Origin: Candidatus Methanomassiliicoccus intestinalis Issoire-Mx1
GTDB taxonomy: Archaea; Thermoplasmatota; Thermoplasmata; Methanomassiliicoccales; Methanomassiliicoccaceae
Assembly (NCBI RefSeq): GCF_000404225.1
Contig: NC_021353.1
Span: forward strand, 744,001 to 808,000
DNA length: 64,000 nucleotides
Reading direction: 5' to 3'
Below, piece by piece: positions 1-9,556 of the stretch. The translations under genes were made by a program, and so were the position numbers. Each line of letters opens with the position of its first letter. Positions within the stretch are counted from its first letter, which is position 1. The notes beneath the pieces were generated by a model. The model did not search any database, was not told the DNA's origin, and saw nothing but the letters and a program-made list of their open reading frames with translations.

Positions 1-884
1 TAACGCATCATTTCTTGATACTCTCCATATGTTGGATCAGCTCTAACATCACTGCGTATTGTGCTATCCGCGATGGCTATGGGATGACTTCCAGTGAGCC
101 TGTTTTCATTGGGAATAATATCTAGCTTAAACTGAGTATAGTAGTACTCATAATCGTCACTAACATCTAATAATTTGTAGTGGTGTGTACGTATGTTTGC
201 CCATCCAAAATCTTTATTATCTTTATTTATGCATTGATAAAAAGTTTCACATCCATATTTAACGCTCCACGATATATTAGTTTCATCATCATAACTGGAA
301 CTTGTACTATTTTCTGAGATCATATTATCTGCCCAATTGTAGGCACGTAATAATGCTTCATCAATGTCTTCGCACACAACACTCATGCAATATTGATCTC
401 CTGTAGATGGATCTGTGTAGATTCCATAGACTTTAGCATCAGCAGCATAGCTTGAAAAACCATTTTTATTTGAGTCTATAAGTAGTTCCGGTGAATTTGC
501 AACTGTAATTACTGGAGTTCCTTGAAAGATCAGATCATGTGTTTGGTTTGTGACAATCTCTTTATTTTGTGCAGATATCCAATCTCCATCTATCACTGCG
601 ATTTGATTTGACGTGCAAAGACTTAGATCATTGCTAATTGCAATTTTCGAGGTGCTGCCCTTCAAATTGTCAGCATATGTACAATCTCCTGCATTGGAAA
701 ATATGATTGTAGATCTGTCTGTAAAGGTAACTTTGCTATAATCTCTAGCTTCTTCTGCAACAGTTTGCTCATTCTGAATATCATTTATTTGAATGTTTTC
801 GGGGGATGTGCAAATCGCAGGCAGCAGACTTACTATGAACATTGCTGAGATAGCCACAGCTATCATCTTTATGTATGTATTCAT
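1..884 (-). CDS. Secreted protein of unknown function (3' part outside window)
   Basis: The reverse strand is open from an ATG at 884 to the window edge, about 294 codons without a stop. Residues 1-6 are a short charged stretch and residues 7-24 a hydrophobic segment ending in LLPAIC, so this looks like a signal peptide and an exported or surface protein. The mature part is rich in Ser, Thr, Asn and Asp with scattered cysteines, and ends here at QEMMR. I recognise no domain. The C-terminus and any membrane anchor lie outside the window. Confidence 0.75.
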   Translation of the reverse strand, partial: MNTYIKMIAVAISAMFIVSLLPAICTSPENIQINDIQNEQTVAEEARDYSKVTFTDRSTIIFSNAGDCTYADNLKGSTSKIAISNDLSLCTSNQIAVIDGDWISAQNKEIVTNQTHDLIFQGTPVITVANSPELLIDSNKNGFSSYAADAKVYGIYTDPSTGDQYCMSVVCEDIDEALLRAYNWADNMISENSTSSSYDDETNISWSVKYGCETFYQCINKDNKDFGWANIRTHHYKLLDVSDDYEYYYTQFKLDIIPNENRLTGSHPIAIADSTIRSDVRADPTYGEYQEMMR

Positions 885-981
885 GCTACCACAATAATTG
901 CAGAGAATGCTATGTTTGCAGATAAAGATTTCACATTGCGCTATTTTTGTTGGATATTGCATCTTGCATCGTGATGTGTAG

Positions 982-1035
982 TTATTTATACCCCATCGTC
1001 TTTGAGGAATCTCTATTGACTGACCGACAGTCAGT
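982..1035 (+). promoter_or_regulatory. Promoter and probable operator of the drug-efflux gene
   Basis: A TATA-like TTATTTATA at 982-990 is followed at 1017-1035 by an interrupted inverted repeat. It can be read as TGACTG/CAGTCA (5-nt spacer) or ACTGAC/GTCAGT (5-nt spacer). The repeat lies where the transcript should begin, the usual place for a TetR-type repressor of an efflux pump (inference). No regulator gene is adjacent. A Shine-Dalgarno GAGGTG at 1095-1100 fixes the start of the pump. Confidence 0.5.
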
Positions 1036-1105
1036 ATGACCGCCGGTGTATTACAATCAAAACCCCAGCGGATAGTTGCGTATCGCGTTGGGTTGAGGTG
1101 TTGAG

Positions 1106-2755
1106 ATGGAAAACGCGAACGTTATAAATGCTCCAAGTAAACCAGAAATCGACGTTAGAAAGGTAAGAACGCCGATTATGATCGGTTTGATCCTTGGTAT
1201 GTTGCTTGCTTGTATTGACGGTACGGTAGTTGGTACAAGCATTCCAACCATATTGGAGGATCTTGGTGGTTCCGATTTATATACCTGGTTAATTACTGGT
1301 TATTTACTTGCTGAAACTATTACCACTCCGATAGCAGGTAAAATGTCTGATATCTATGGAAGAAAGCCTGTATTTTTGCTAGGTATGATTTTATTCTTAG
1401 GCGGTTCAATATTTGCAGGTTTCTCACAAAGTATGGAATGGCTTATCGTTGGACGTGCAGTTCAAGGTCTGGGTGGCGGTATGCTTATCCCAGTTGCTAT
1501 GGCCGTTGTAGCTGATTTATACTCTCCTCAAGAAAGAGGAAAAATGCAGGGTATTCTCGGTGCAATTTTTGCTATTGCAAGTGCGATAGGGCCATTTGTC
1601 GGCGGTGTGATTGTTGATAATGCAAGCTGGCATTGGGTGTTCTTTGTAAATATTCCTATAGGAATCTTAGCTATAGCATTTACTCTGATCAAGTTCCCGA
1701 AAGCCGAGGCAGATCCAAATGCAAAGATCGATTATCTTGGAATGGGATCATTATCTGCATTTTTAGCTCTGTTAATTATGGTAGTAACCTTTGGAGGCGG
1801 AACCTATGCGTGGGATAGTTTTGAGATAATTGGAATGTCCATAGCAGCAATTATCTTCTTAGGTCTGTTCATTTACATAGAGACCAAAGTGGAAGAACCA
1901 TTAGTTCCGTTACATTTGTTCCGCAATCGTACTTTTACAGCTGGAAGCATAGGCCTGTTGATCATGGCTTTAGGTCTGTTCGGTATACTTTCATACATTG
2001 CAATCTACTTGCAGGAGTATGTAGGATTAAGTGCTACCAATAGCGGAGCAACGCTCATTCCGCTTACAATTGGTATGTCTATTACGTCTATAGGAAGCGG
2101 TTTCCTGCTCAAAAAGACTGGATATATGCCTTGGCTGATAATTGGTCCACCGATTGCGGCAGCAGGTCTTTACATGATCTCCACTCTTGGAATGGGAAGT
2201 CCACAGTGGGAAGCTTCACTATATCTGATCATAGCTGGTATTGGTATGGGTTGTGTGATGTCTAATTTCATCGTTGCAGCTCAGAACATTACGCCTAAGA
2301 GAGATATGGGTGTGATGACTTCCACTATGAGCTTATTCAGAAGCATAGGTGGAACAGTAGGTGCAGCAATAATTGGAACACTGATTAACAACCGTATTGT
2401 AATAGAACTCCAGCAGAATCTTCCCTCAGATGTATTTGCTGTAGCTCCGCATACAACAGGAATATTGGATAAGATTAATGATTTAGCAGGAGCGTTCCCA
2501 CAATATCCTACGCTACCAGTTGATATCATATACTCGTATGGGCAAAGTCTTTCCTACGCCTTTGTAATATGTTCCGTGATTGTGCTGTGTACACTCATCG
2601 CCTGCCTTCTGGTAAAGCGTGTACCTCTCAAAACAGATGAGGAATATGAGCAGCTTAATCTCGAAGCAGAGCGTCTTCACGAAGAAGAGTTAGCAAAGAG
2701 AATGGAAAAGAAACTTCAAAAATCTGAGAAACACAAGGGTAATGGCTCTGGTTAA
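1106..2755 (+). CDS. DHA2-family (EmrB/QacA) multidrug efflux transporter
   Basis: This is a 549-residue major facilitator protein, the size of the 14-helix DHA2 drug:H+ antiporters. Helix 1 carries the LACIDGTVVGTSIPTI signature, and motif A (GKMSDIYGRKP) lies between helices 2 and 3. Hydrophobic helices continue to about residue 510, followed by a charged cytoplasmic tail of roughly 40 residues. It should export amphipathic compounds across the cytoplasmic membrane; the substrate cannot be told from sequence. It stands alone with its own operator-bearing promoter and an overlapping terminator. A second DHA2 pump lies at 23529-24983. Confidence 0.93.
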   Translation: MENANVINAPSKPEIDVRKVRTPIMIGLILGMLLACIDGTVVGTSIPTILEDLGGSDLYTWLITGYLLAETITTPIAGKMSDIYGRKPVFLLGMILFLGGSIFAGFSQSMEWLIVGRAVQGLGGGMLIPVAMAVVADLYSPQERGKMQGILGAIFAIASAIGPFVGGVIVDNASWHWVFFVNIPIGILAIAFTLIKFPKAEADPNAKIDYLGMGSLSAFLALLIMVVTFGGGTYAWDSFEIIGMSIAAIIFLGLFIYIETKVEEPLVPLHLFRNRTFTAGSIGLLIMALGLFGILSYIAIYLQEYVGLSATNSGATLIPLTIGMSITSIGSGFLLKKTGYMPWLIIGPPIAAAGLYMISTLGMGSPQWEASLYLIIAGIGMGCVMSNFIVAAQNITPKRDMGVMTSTMSLFRSIGGTVGAAIIGTLINNRIVIELQQNLPSDVFAVAPHTTGILDKINDLAGAFPQYPTLPVDIIYSYGQSLSYAFVICSVIVLCTLIACLLVKRVPLKTDEEYEQLNLEAERLHEEELAKRMEKKLQKSEKHKGNGSG

Positions 2756-2772
2756 GAGCCTATCCTTTTTTT
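2744..2772 (+). terminator. Hairpin plus T-tract terminator overlapping the stop codon of the efflux gene
   Basis: GGCTCT (2744-2749) and AGAGCC (2755-2760) form a 6-bp stem with a 5-nt loop, followed by seven T at 2766-2772. The stop codon sits in the loop and stem. Confidence 0.7.
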
Positions 2773-2939
2773 AATTTTTTCTTATTATAATCTGCTTTTT
2801 TATGACACACGTATTTTTAAAGTAAATCTTCATTCATTTAAGGAATCTCCAATCCTCTCAAAAAAATCAATCTTCTGAATCTTTGCAGAGATATTGAAAA
2901 AAGCTATATCACAGGAACAATTCAAGACAATGAATCTAT

Positions 2940-3257
2940 ATGGTGTCAAGTAAAACTTATCTCGATCGTGTATTAAATGGCCTATCAGGACTAGATGAAA
3001 TTACATATCGGTCAATGATGGGTGAGTATATCATTTACTATCGTGGAAAGATTGTAGGTGGGATATACGATGATCGATTATTGATAAAACCCACTGCGTC
3101 TGCAAAATTTCTTATGCCTGCAGCTTCCTATGTCTTGCCATATGATGGAGCAAAAGAGATGTTGTATGTTGAAAATATTGATGATAAAGATAATTTGACT
3201 GAACTACTTGAATCCATTTACCCTGAACTTCCAGCTCCTAAATCTAAAAAGAAATAA
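2940..3257 (+). CDS. TfoX N-terminal-domain protein
   Basis: This 105-residue protein matches the TfoX/Sxy N-terminal domain: an RxMMGEY motif near residue 25, the YYRGKIVGGIYDDRLLIKPT strand region, and a YDGAKEMLYV segment. TfoX is a competence regulator in bacteria, but stand-alone N-domain proteins in archaea have no established role. A lysine-rich end (KSKKK) closes it. The ATG at 2940 lacks a clear ribosome site. It is a single gene, convergent with the aconitase. Confidence 0.75.
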   Translation: MVSSKTYLDRVLNGLSGLDEITYRSMMGEYIIYYRGKIVGGIYDDRLLIKPTASAKFLMPAASYVLPYDGAKEMLYVENIDDKDNLTELLESIYPELPAPKSKKK

Positions 3258-3319
3258 CCTATGTTTTTCTCAATACTAGTTTCCAATGCAGCTCATGGAA
3301 AATTAGCTGGAGATTTGTT

Positions 3320-3342
3320 AACTACAAACCACTTGTAGTTTT
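3320..3342 (+). terminator. Hairpin downstream of the TfoX-like gene
   Basis: AACTACAA (3320-3327) and TTGTAGTT (3333-3340) form a perfect 8-bp stem with a 5-nt loop. Only a short T run follows, so its strength as a terminator is uncertain. Confidence 0.4.
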
Positions 3343-3425
3343 ATGGAGATATGCACTCAATATAATCAATAGCTATTGAATCAATTTGTTTCTTTAAAAG
3401 TTTATAATTAAAATTGTAAAAATAA

Positions 3426-3450
3426 GAAAAAGGCTGTTATGACACAGCCT
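3426..3450 (-). terminator. Aconitase terminator
   Basis: A 7-bp stem AGGCTGT/ACAGCCT with a 6-nt loop (3431-3450) lies just past the stop codon. On the minus strand five T follow (3426-3430). Confidence 0.65.
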
Positions 3451-3457
3451 AGATATT

Positions 3458-6076
3458 TTATTCAGAAATCATTTTTCTCAGTACAGTCTGGAGAATGCCA
3501 CCGTTTTTGATGTATTCTAATTCTGCAGGAACATCTACTCTTGACATTGCTTTAAACTGCTTCTTTTTTCCATTTTTGGAGGCAGTAACCGTCACGATTG
3601 ATTTAGGCGTCATATTCTCTAACTCAATATCAAAAGTTTCTGTCCCATCAAGACCAAGACTTTCTGCATTTTCTCCTTCTATGAACTGCAGAGGAATGAT
3701 ACCCATGCCGATGAGATTTGAACGATGAATTCTTTCAAAAGACTCTGCAATTACGGCTTTTATCCCAAGCATGAATGGCCCCTTTGCAGCCCAGTCTCTT
3801 GAGCTTCCAGTACCATATTCTTTTCCAGCAATTACAATCAGTGGGGTATTCTCTGAAATGTATTTCTGAGATATTTCAAACATGGTGCCGTTTTCTCCAT
3901 CTGGCATATGTCTGGAATAACCTCCTTCTGTGCCTGGAGCTATTTTATTTCTTAGACGGATATTGGCAAATGTTCCTCTCATCATTATCTCATGGTTTCC
4001 TCTTCTAGAACCGTATGAGTTAAAATCTGCAGGTTTTATTCCCAAGGAAATTAGATACTTACCGGCATCTGATTTATCTGAAAATTCTCCGGCAGGCGAG
4101 ATATGATCAGTTGTTATGGAATCTCCTAAGCTTGCCAGCGCCCTTGCGTTACTAATGTTGTTTATTGCAGCCTTAGATGTGAGATTGTTGAAAAACGGGG
4201 GGTTTTGAATATATGTTGATTTCTCATCCCAGGCGTACAAAGCTCCCTCTGGAATGCTTATGTCATCCCATCTAAAAGATCCTTTGAAAATGTTATTATA
4301 TTGTAATTTAAATGTTTCAGATGTGACATATTTTTCGATGAGTGAATTTATTTCCTGATCATCTGGCCAGATATCTCTAAGAAATACTTCTTTACCGTTT
4401 ACAACACCTAGTGGTTCTTTGTCAAGATCTATATCCACTCTTCCTGCTATTGCAAACGCAATGACTAACGGAGGAGATGCCAGATAGTTAGCTTTCACAT
4501 ATGGTGATACACGTCCTTCGAAGTTACGGTTTGCTGAGACTACAGCAGCAGCGACCAAATCGTTATCCTTTATGGTTGAACGTATGTCATCTCTCAGTGG
4601 TCCGCTGTTGCCTATGCAGGTCATACAGCCGTAACCAGTTACATGGAATCTGAGTTTTTCCAGATATTGCAGCAATCCAGAATTTCTCAGATAATCTGTA
4701 ACTACCTTAGATCCTGGTGATAATGAAGTTTTAACATAGTCTTTAACATCCAATCCTGCTTCAACGGCTTTCTTTGCCAGTAATCCAGCCGCTATCATCA
4801 CTGAAGGATTGGCAGTGTTTGTACAGGATGTAATCGATGCGATAACTACAGAGCCGTCTGACAATCCGTTAATCGTTCTCTTTTGAATCCCCATACCACT
4901 AAGGAGCTCTCCAAAGCTCTCTTTCATGCCGTCTAACGGAATTCTGTCCTGTGGTCTCTTATGTCCTGCTAAGGAAGGAACAACTGTACCAAGATCAAGC
5001 TCAAGCGTGTCTGTGTATTTTGGTTCATAGGTATACCATAAACCTTGTGTTTTTGCGTATTCCTCAACGATCTTGATATGACTGGGGTCTCTGCCTGAAA
5101 GTTTTAGATAATCCAATGTTTTTTCATCAATCGGGAAAAATCCCAGAGTGGCGCCATATTCTGGACCCATATTGGCAATAGTTGCTCTATCCGCAACTTC
5201 CAGATTTTTATATCCTGGACCATAGAATTCTACAAACTTTCCTACAACGCCTTTTTTCCTCAGCATTTCTACTACTGTAAGGACTAGATCTGTAGCAGTA
5301 ACGCCGGCTTTCAGAGAGCCTGTGAGTTTAAAACCAATTACATCTGGAAGTTTCATGTAACACGGTTGTCCCAGCATTACAGCTTCTGCTTCAATTCCTC
5401 CTACTCCCCATCCAACGACACCCAGGCCGTTAATCTGGGTAGTATGCGAATCTGTTCCAAAGCACGAATCAGGATATGCGATCTTGATACCGTCTTTTTC
5501 TTTTACATGAATGAGCGGTGAGAGATATTCTAAATTGATCTGGTGAATAATTCCATTTCCGGGAGGAACAGCTCTGAAATTGTTGAAAGCAGTCTGAGCC
5601 CATTTCAAAAGAGCATATCTTTCTGCATTGCGCTCGAACTCGACCTTTTCATTGAGTTCTTGAGACTCAGGGGTGCCTGCATAATCAACTTGTATTGAGT
5701 GATCAATTACGAGGTCTACAGGTATCATCGGATTGATCTTAGTAGGATCTTTTCCTAATGCAGCTACTGCACTTCTCATCGCAGCCAGATCTACAACTGC
5801 CGGAACGCCAGTGAAGTCTTGTAGAATTACCCTTGCTGGAATGAAAGGTATATCCACATCGGCATTTCCATTGGGACTCCAGGATGCTGCATTTTTAACA
5901 TCCTCTTCAGTAATCAGGAATCCGTCTTCTTGTCTAAGTATTGATTCTATCAGAACTTTAATGGAGTATGGAACATTTTTTAAGCTGAAATGTCCCAGAT
6001 CTTCAAGCTTTTTTAGACTGTAAATTGTTATGTCCCCATCTTCTGTTTTGATGGTATCGGTAAATTTAGAATTCAT
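3458..6076 (-). CDS. acnA: Aconitate hydratase, AcnA/IRP type
   Basis: This 872-residue protein interconverts citrate and isocitrate through cis-aconitate using a [4Fe-4S] cluster. The three cluster cysteines are visible: C418 in the SCTNT motif and C484/C487 in GCMTCIGNSGP. The substrate-binding segment CFGTDSHTTQ and the C-terminal swivel domain (GDSITTDHISPAG, then KEYGTGSSRDWAAKG) are complete. The length fits the bacterial AcnA/IRP monomer rather than the two-subunit archaeal isopropylmalate isomerase type. No citrate synthase or isocitrate dehydrogenase lies nearby; it is monocistronic. Bacterial-type aconitase suggests old lateral transfer (inference). Confidence 0.95.
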   Translation of the reverse strand: MNSKFTDTIKTEDGDITIYSLKKLEDLGHFSLKNVPYSIKVLIESILRQEDGFLITEEDVKNAASWSPNGNADVDIPFIPARVILQDFTGVPAVVDLAAMRSAVAALGKDPTKINPMIPVDLVIDHSIQVDYAGTPESQELNEKVEFERNAERYALLKWAQTAFNNFRAVPPGNGIIHQINLEYLSPLIHVKEKDGIKIAYPDSCFGTDSHTTQINGLGVVGWGVGGIEAEAVMLGQPCYMKLPDVIGFKLTGSLKAGVTATDLVLTVVEMLRKKGVVGKFVEFYGPGYKNLEVADRATIANMGPEYGATLGFFPIDEKTLDYLKLSGRDPSHIKIVEEYAKTQGLWYTYEPKYTDTLELDLGTVVPSLAGHKRPQDRIPLDGMKESFGELLSGMGIQKRTINGLSDGSVVIASITSCTNTANPSVMIAAGLLAKKAVEAGLDVKDYVKTSLSPGSKVVTDYLRNSGLLQYLEKLRFHVTGYGCMTCIGNSGPLRDDIRSTIKDNDLVAAAVVSANRNFEGRVSPYVKANYLASPPLVIAFAIAGRVDIDLDKEPLGVVNGKEVFLRDIWPDDQEINSLIEKYVTSETFKLQYNNIFKGSFRWDDISIPEGALYAWDEKSTYIQNPPFFNNLTSKAAINNISNARALASLGDSITTDHISPAGEFSDKSDAGKYLISLGIKPADFNSYGSRRGNHEIMMRGTFANIRLRNKIAPGTEGGYSRHMPDGENGTMFEISQKYISENTPLIVIAGKEYGTGSSRDWAAKGPFMLGIKAVIAESFERIHRSNLIGMGIIPLQFIEGENAESLGLDGTETFDIELENMTPKSIVTVTASKNGKKKQFKAMSRVDVPAELEYIKNGGILQTVLRKMISE

Positions 6077-6162
6077 AGTCGCTCGTGACTATTAATGAAA
6101 TGAGATATTTCAACGTTTTTGAACGATAGATTCCGCACGTTGCTGGAATTTCTAAAAATCAG

Positions 6163-6199
6163 AAAAAAAATGTATGCAGAAACTGTCAGTCAGACAGTT
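6163..6199 (-). terminator. Terminator after the stomatin gene
   Basis: AACTGTC (6181-6187) and GACAGTT (6193-6199) form a 7-bp stem with a 5-nt loop. On the minus strand it is followed 10 nt later by eight T (6163-6170). The core resembles the operator-like repeat at 1017-1035, so a regulatory role is not excluded, but the position after the stop codon favours termination. Confidence 0.5.
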
Positions 6200-6212
6200 C
6201 CGCATTGTTAGT

Positions 6213-7310
6213 TTATTCAGTTCTTGTTTTAGCTACTGCTTCAGCCTTGTTCTTTTCCTGCTCTATTGAAGCTTCTAGATTTTTAAGGTCTACACGAAGT
6301 TCTTCGATAGATGGTATCGGACCAAGGATGTCTTCTGGTTTTCCTACAGCTTTTTCGATGCTCTCTACATCGGAAATCTCTCTTGCAGGAGTGTTTTTTC
6401 CGCTTCCGAGATAGTCTGAAATTCCTTCCATTATGCTGGTAATCTCAAATGGTATGATCCATTTGGTAGACTGTCCCTGTCCGAGTGACTGCATTGTTTC
6501 TAAAGACAGTACTGTCAGAGCTTTTGAATCGAGAGTGCTGGCACCAACTGACATTATACGGAGTTTCTGGGCTTCTCCTTGGCTTTGAAGGATAATTGCT
6601 AATCTTTCACCCTCGGCTTCCAGAACTTTAGATTGCCTCAGACCTTCTGCTTGAAGGATACGGGATTTCTTCTCACCTTCAGCTTGCAGGATCGCTCCGG
6701 TTTTCTCTCCGTCTGCACGTAGGATTGTTGCACGCCTCATTCTCTCTGCAGATGTCTGCTCTTCCATTGCCTGTTTGACTTTTGGAGCAGGATCCACTTC
6801 CCTAATCTCAACAGCATCAACCTTTACACCCCATTTATCTGTAGATTCATCGAGAATATCTCTCAGGCGTAGGTTGATTTTTTCTCTGCTGGAAAGAATT
6901 TCATCAAGTTCCATATCACCAATTACTGAACGAAGTGTTGTCTGTGCAAGATACACAGTTGCTGATCTGTAGTTAGTGACCTGGAAATATGCTTTGGCGG
7001 GGTCAATGACTTTGATATAAATTATTGCATCAACATTTGTTGGTGAATTATCTTTTGTGATAACCTCTTGACTCGGAACATCTAAAACTTGGGTACGGAG
7101 ATCCATCTTTATTACTTGACTCACAATTGGAGTTACTACGTTGATACCTGGATTCAGAACCCTCATAAATGTACCCAGTCTAATGTAAATTCCTTGCTCG
7201 TATGGGCTTACGATTTTTACGCTCCCATATACTATCGCTAGCACTACGATGATAGCAAAAATAGTAAGACCTAACACTAGGCTTTGATCCATTTGAGTGA
7301 CCTCAGTCAC
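6213..7310 (-). CDS. Stomatin/prohibitin-type SPFH (band 7) membrane protein
   Basis: This is a 365-residue SPFH protein. One membrane helix spans residues about 8-30 (LVLGLTIFAIIVVLAIVYGS). A band-7 domain follows (SPYEQGIYIRLGTF onward), then a charged coiled coil with repeated AEGE/AEG units near residues 190-240 and a polar tail. Such proteins oligomerise at the membrane and scaffold other proteins. It is paired with an NfeD gene directly upstream, the classic stomatin-NfeD arrangement. A strong hairpin separates the two genes, so the pair may be transcribed partly independently. Confidence 0.93.
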   Translation of the reverse strand: MTEVTQMDQSLVLGLTIFAIIVVLAIVYGSVKIVSPYEQGIYIRLGTFMRVLNPGINVVTPIVSQVIKMDLRTQVLDVPSQEVITKDNSPTNVDAIIYIKVIDPAKAYFQVTNYRSATVYLAQTTLRSVIGDMELDEILSSREKINLRLRDILDESTDKWGVKVDAVEIREVDPAPKVKQAMEEQTSAERMRRATILRADGEKTGAILQAEGEKKSRILQAEGLRQSKVLEAEGERLAIILQSQGEAQKLRIMSVGASTLDSKALTVLSLETMQSLGQGQSTKWIIPFEITSIMEGISDYLGSGKNTPAREISDVESIEKAVGKPEDILGPIPSIEELRVDLKNLEASIEQEKNKAEAVAKTRTE

Positions 7311-7352
7311 ATACCAATGTATAGGTACTAAAACAATTTGGTAAAAATTAAG

Positions 7353-7381
7353 AAAAAAATTGAAGGCTAGCCTTCAATTTT
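7353..7381 (-). terminator. 26-bp palindromic terminator after nfeD
   Basis: A perfect 26-bp palindrome (7356-7381, centre GGCTAGCC) begins inside the nfeD stop codon. On the minus strand it is followed by a run of T (7353-7359). This is the longest hairpin of its kind in the window, and it lies between nfeD and the stomatin gene. Confidence 0.75.
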
Positions 7382-8081
7382 AAATCTCTTCGACGCGGAC
7401 GCCATTTGCATCTTTAGAAAGAACCCTTACTTCAGTTCCTGCATAGATGTTGCAGTCAGCTGTAGCGTTGAAGACTTCGTCACCTATTTTGACCTTTCCT
7501 GTTCCGAGTCCAGGAGAGATTAAGGTTACGACTACTGCAGTTTCTCCATTTTTGGATTTTGCTGGTTTTGCTTCAGTTATCGGTGGTACGGTAGCTTTGG
7601 ACTCTTGAGCAGAACATTTATCATATTCTTCTTTGGAAATCTCTTCTACAGTCACATGGACTCCCTCGGAGGCTATGATCTTGACTGGTGTGCCTGCCGC
7701 AATGCTGCAATTGGCTTCAGCACTCCACACTTCACCGTTTACTCTAACTTTTCCCAGCATAGTGCTTGGTGTAATCATTGTAGTAACAATTCCTACGCGC
7801 CCTACTAGGGACGTCCCAACTAAAGTTTCTGGAGGTGCCACAGGGGACATTCTCTTATACAGTTGTATGGCTAGAACTGCTGCTATTATCAGAATTATCA
7901 CTGCGAGAATCGGTGTGTATATTGTAAGAAGCTGATCGGGAATGAAAACAAACACAATTCCCAGGATTGTAAGCATTGTAGCAGGAACAATTATAAAGTT
8001 ACCTGGAGCTGCTGCTTCAGCTAAAAGCAGAATTATACCGATGATAAGCATTATGATTGCAATCATCATCTCGTCTATCAT
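7380..8081 (-). CDS. NfeD-family membrane protein with two OB-fold domains
   Basis: This 233-residue protein has three hydrophobic helices in residues 1-75, the short NfeD form without the protease domain. Two similar soluble beta-domains follow. The first (about residues 87-148) begins GTSLVGRVGIV and contains GKVRVNGEVWSAEA. The second (about 178-233) begins GETAVVVT and contains GKVKIGDEVFNATA. Both end in V(R)VEEI, so they are an internal duplication of the NfeD C-terminal domain. NfeD partners with stomatins at the membrane, and the stomatin gene is directly downstream. Confidence 0.9.
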   Translation of the reverse strand: MIDEMMIAIIMLIIGIILLLAEAAAPGNFIIVPATMLTILGIVFVFIPDQLLTIYTPILAVIILIIAAVLAIQLYKRMSPVAPPETLVGTSLVGRVGIVTTMITPSTMLGKVRVNGEVWSAEANCSIAAGTPVKIIASEGVHVTVEEISKEEYDKCSAQESKATVPPITEAKPAKSKNGETAVVVTLISPGLGTGKVKIGDEVFNATADCNIYAGTEVRVLSKDANGVRVEEI

Positions 8082-8450
8082 AATCCGGTTATCGCATTCT
8101 ATAATTATAAAGAGTACTATCAGCTTTAGGGTATCGGTTGTATCTTTTCGATTTTCGTATTAATAATATGAAATAATGCTTTTATCGGTTTTTCATCTTT
8201 ATTTTTTCGAGTACAAACACTCAGATTTCCTAGTTTTAAACACTAATCTTTGTTTTAAACCAAAACATCCCTTTCAGGTTTTGAACACCCTGGTCAAAAT
8301 TGAGTAATGATCATATTTACTCATACAAAACACTCAGCAGAATCAAGTTGCGGATCATAAACAGACAGCAACCAAAACAATATGCCCTCATTCAGAATGT
8401 TCCCAAACTATCGGACGCTTCAAATATCATGGCGTAACATATAACATCAG
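8082..8450. promoter_or_regulatory. Divergent control region between nfeD and the GNAT/radical SAM pair
   Basis: These 369 bases hold no gene. Three related motifs of the form TTTTRAACMC lie at about 8235-8244, 8253-8263 and 8279-8290. ACAAACACTCAG (8212-8223) recurs as ACAAAACACTCAG further on (about 8325-8337). A perfect 7-bp inverted repeat TGAGTAA/TTACTCA spans 8301-8323 with a 9-nt spacer containing TGATCA. A TATA-like CAAATATCA at 8421-8429 would place the start of transcription at or next to the GTG at 8451. The arrangement suggests regulated expression of the rightward pair. Confidence 0.45.
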
Positions 8451-9518
8451 GTGCAGACGGAGTCAAAAAATTCTCTGACGCCCAATATGTGCAATACAGA
8501 CCCAACTGCTATTGTGCAGCTTTTACAGGCTATCCCAGAATGGCCAGGTTTCAATCATAAAGGTTCTAAAGAAGATTTTTGGCATTGGAGATATGATGCA
8601 AGCAGAGAGCGTAATTTGATAAGTCTGGTCTGTCATGAAAATAATATCGTATCACATGCTGCGTCTCTGCCGACTTTAATTGTGATAAACGGAAAGGTTC
8701 TGGATGGAGCGCAGTGGTCAGATTTTTTTACTGACCCGAATTTCAGGAAACAAGGTTTGATTGAAAAAGCTTTAAAGAACCTCGAGGACTCTGAGATCTC
8801 AGCAGGGATAGAAACTGATTTTTCTTTCCCGTCTCCTGCAGGATACACCATTGGAATCAACACAGGTCTGAAGGAGATTCCCTGCCGTTTCAAACAGTAT
8901 GAACTTATAATTGATCCAGACAAGTTTTTTGGAAGCAGCAAAACCGGCAGAGTGAAAAAACTCGCATATGCCACGGCAATGTACCTGAAAGCCAATGAGA
9001 CTCACGGCATAAAAGGAGTCAGAGTTGAAGATGTAAGCGAGTTTCCACAGGATATTGATGAGTTTACGCGTGATTTTGAAATGGATTATGATCTTTCAAT
9101 CAGGCACAGCAGAGAATATCTGATGCACAGATATCTGCATCCCTGCGGCGGGGAATATATAGTTTCTATAGCGAAATGTAATGGAAAGACCTGTGGATAT
9201 ATGGTTTCCAGATTTTATTCTGCAGATGGCATCGAGTACATGGATATTGTAGACCTTTGCGCAGGTTCTCATTCAGTTGTGCGGGTGTTGCTGAATCATT
9301 CTGTCGAACTGTGCAGAAATCACGGTTCAAGAACAATCCAGATATGGCTTTCCAGCAGAGATTGGATTTCATACGATGTAACACGTTTTGGTTTCAAGAC
9401 CTTGAAACCTATTGCAGGCGAGAGGGTAATGAAATTTCTCATCAGACGGTTTGACGGAGGAAAGATTCCAAGTGATCCGGTTTGCCATCTAATGCTGGGT
9501 GATTCTGACTGGGTATAG
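8451..9518 (+). CDS. GNAT-superfamily acetyltransferase
   Basis: This is a 355-residue protein. The N-terminal half looks like the GNAT fold found in cell-surface and exopolysaccharide loci: FWHWRYD near residue 43, then a core with DFFTDPNFRKQGLIEKAL, the usual acetyl-CoA binding region (RxxG/A-like). The second half (about residues 200-340) looks like another degenerate GNAT module. The likely start is a leaderless GTG at 8451; an internal ATG at 8487 is an alternative. The gene ends in TAG, rare in this window. It is 38 bases upstream of a radical SAM gene, so the two probably form an operon. The acyl acceptor is unknown. Confidence 0.7.
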   Translation: MQTESKNSLTPNMCNTDPTAIVQLLQAIPEWPGFNHKGSKEDFWHWRYDASRERNLISLVCHENNIVSHAASLPTLIVINGKVLDGAQWSDFFTDPNFRKQGLIEKALKNLEDSEISAGIETDFSFPSPAGYTIGINTGLKEIPCRFKQYELIIDPDKFFGSSKTGRVKKLAYATAMYLKANETHGIKGVRVEDVSEFPQDIDEFTRDFEMDYDLSIRHSREYLMHRYLHPCGGEYIVSIAKCNGKTCGYMVSRFYSADGIEYMDIVDLCAGSHSVVRVLLNHSVELCRNHGSRTIQIWLSSRDWISYDVTRFGFKTLKPIAGERVMKFLIRRFDGGKIPSDPVCHLMLGDSDWV

Positions 9519-9556
9519 AGAAATCACCAAATAGTCTCCCGTGGTTAAGGGAGTCC

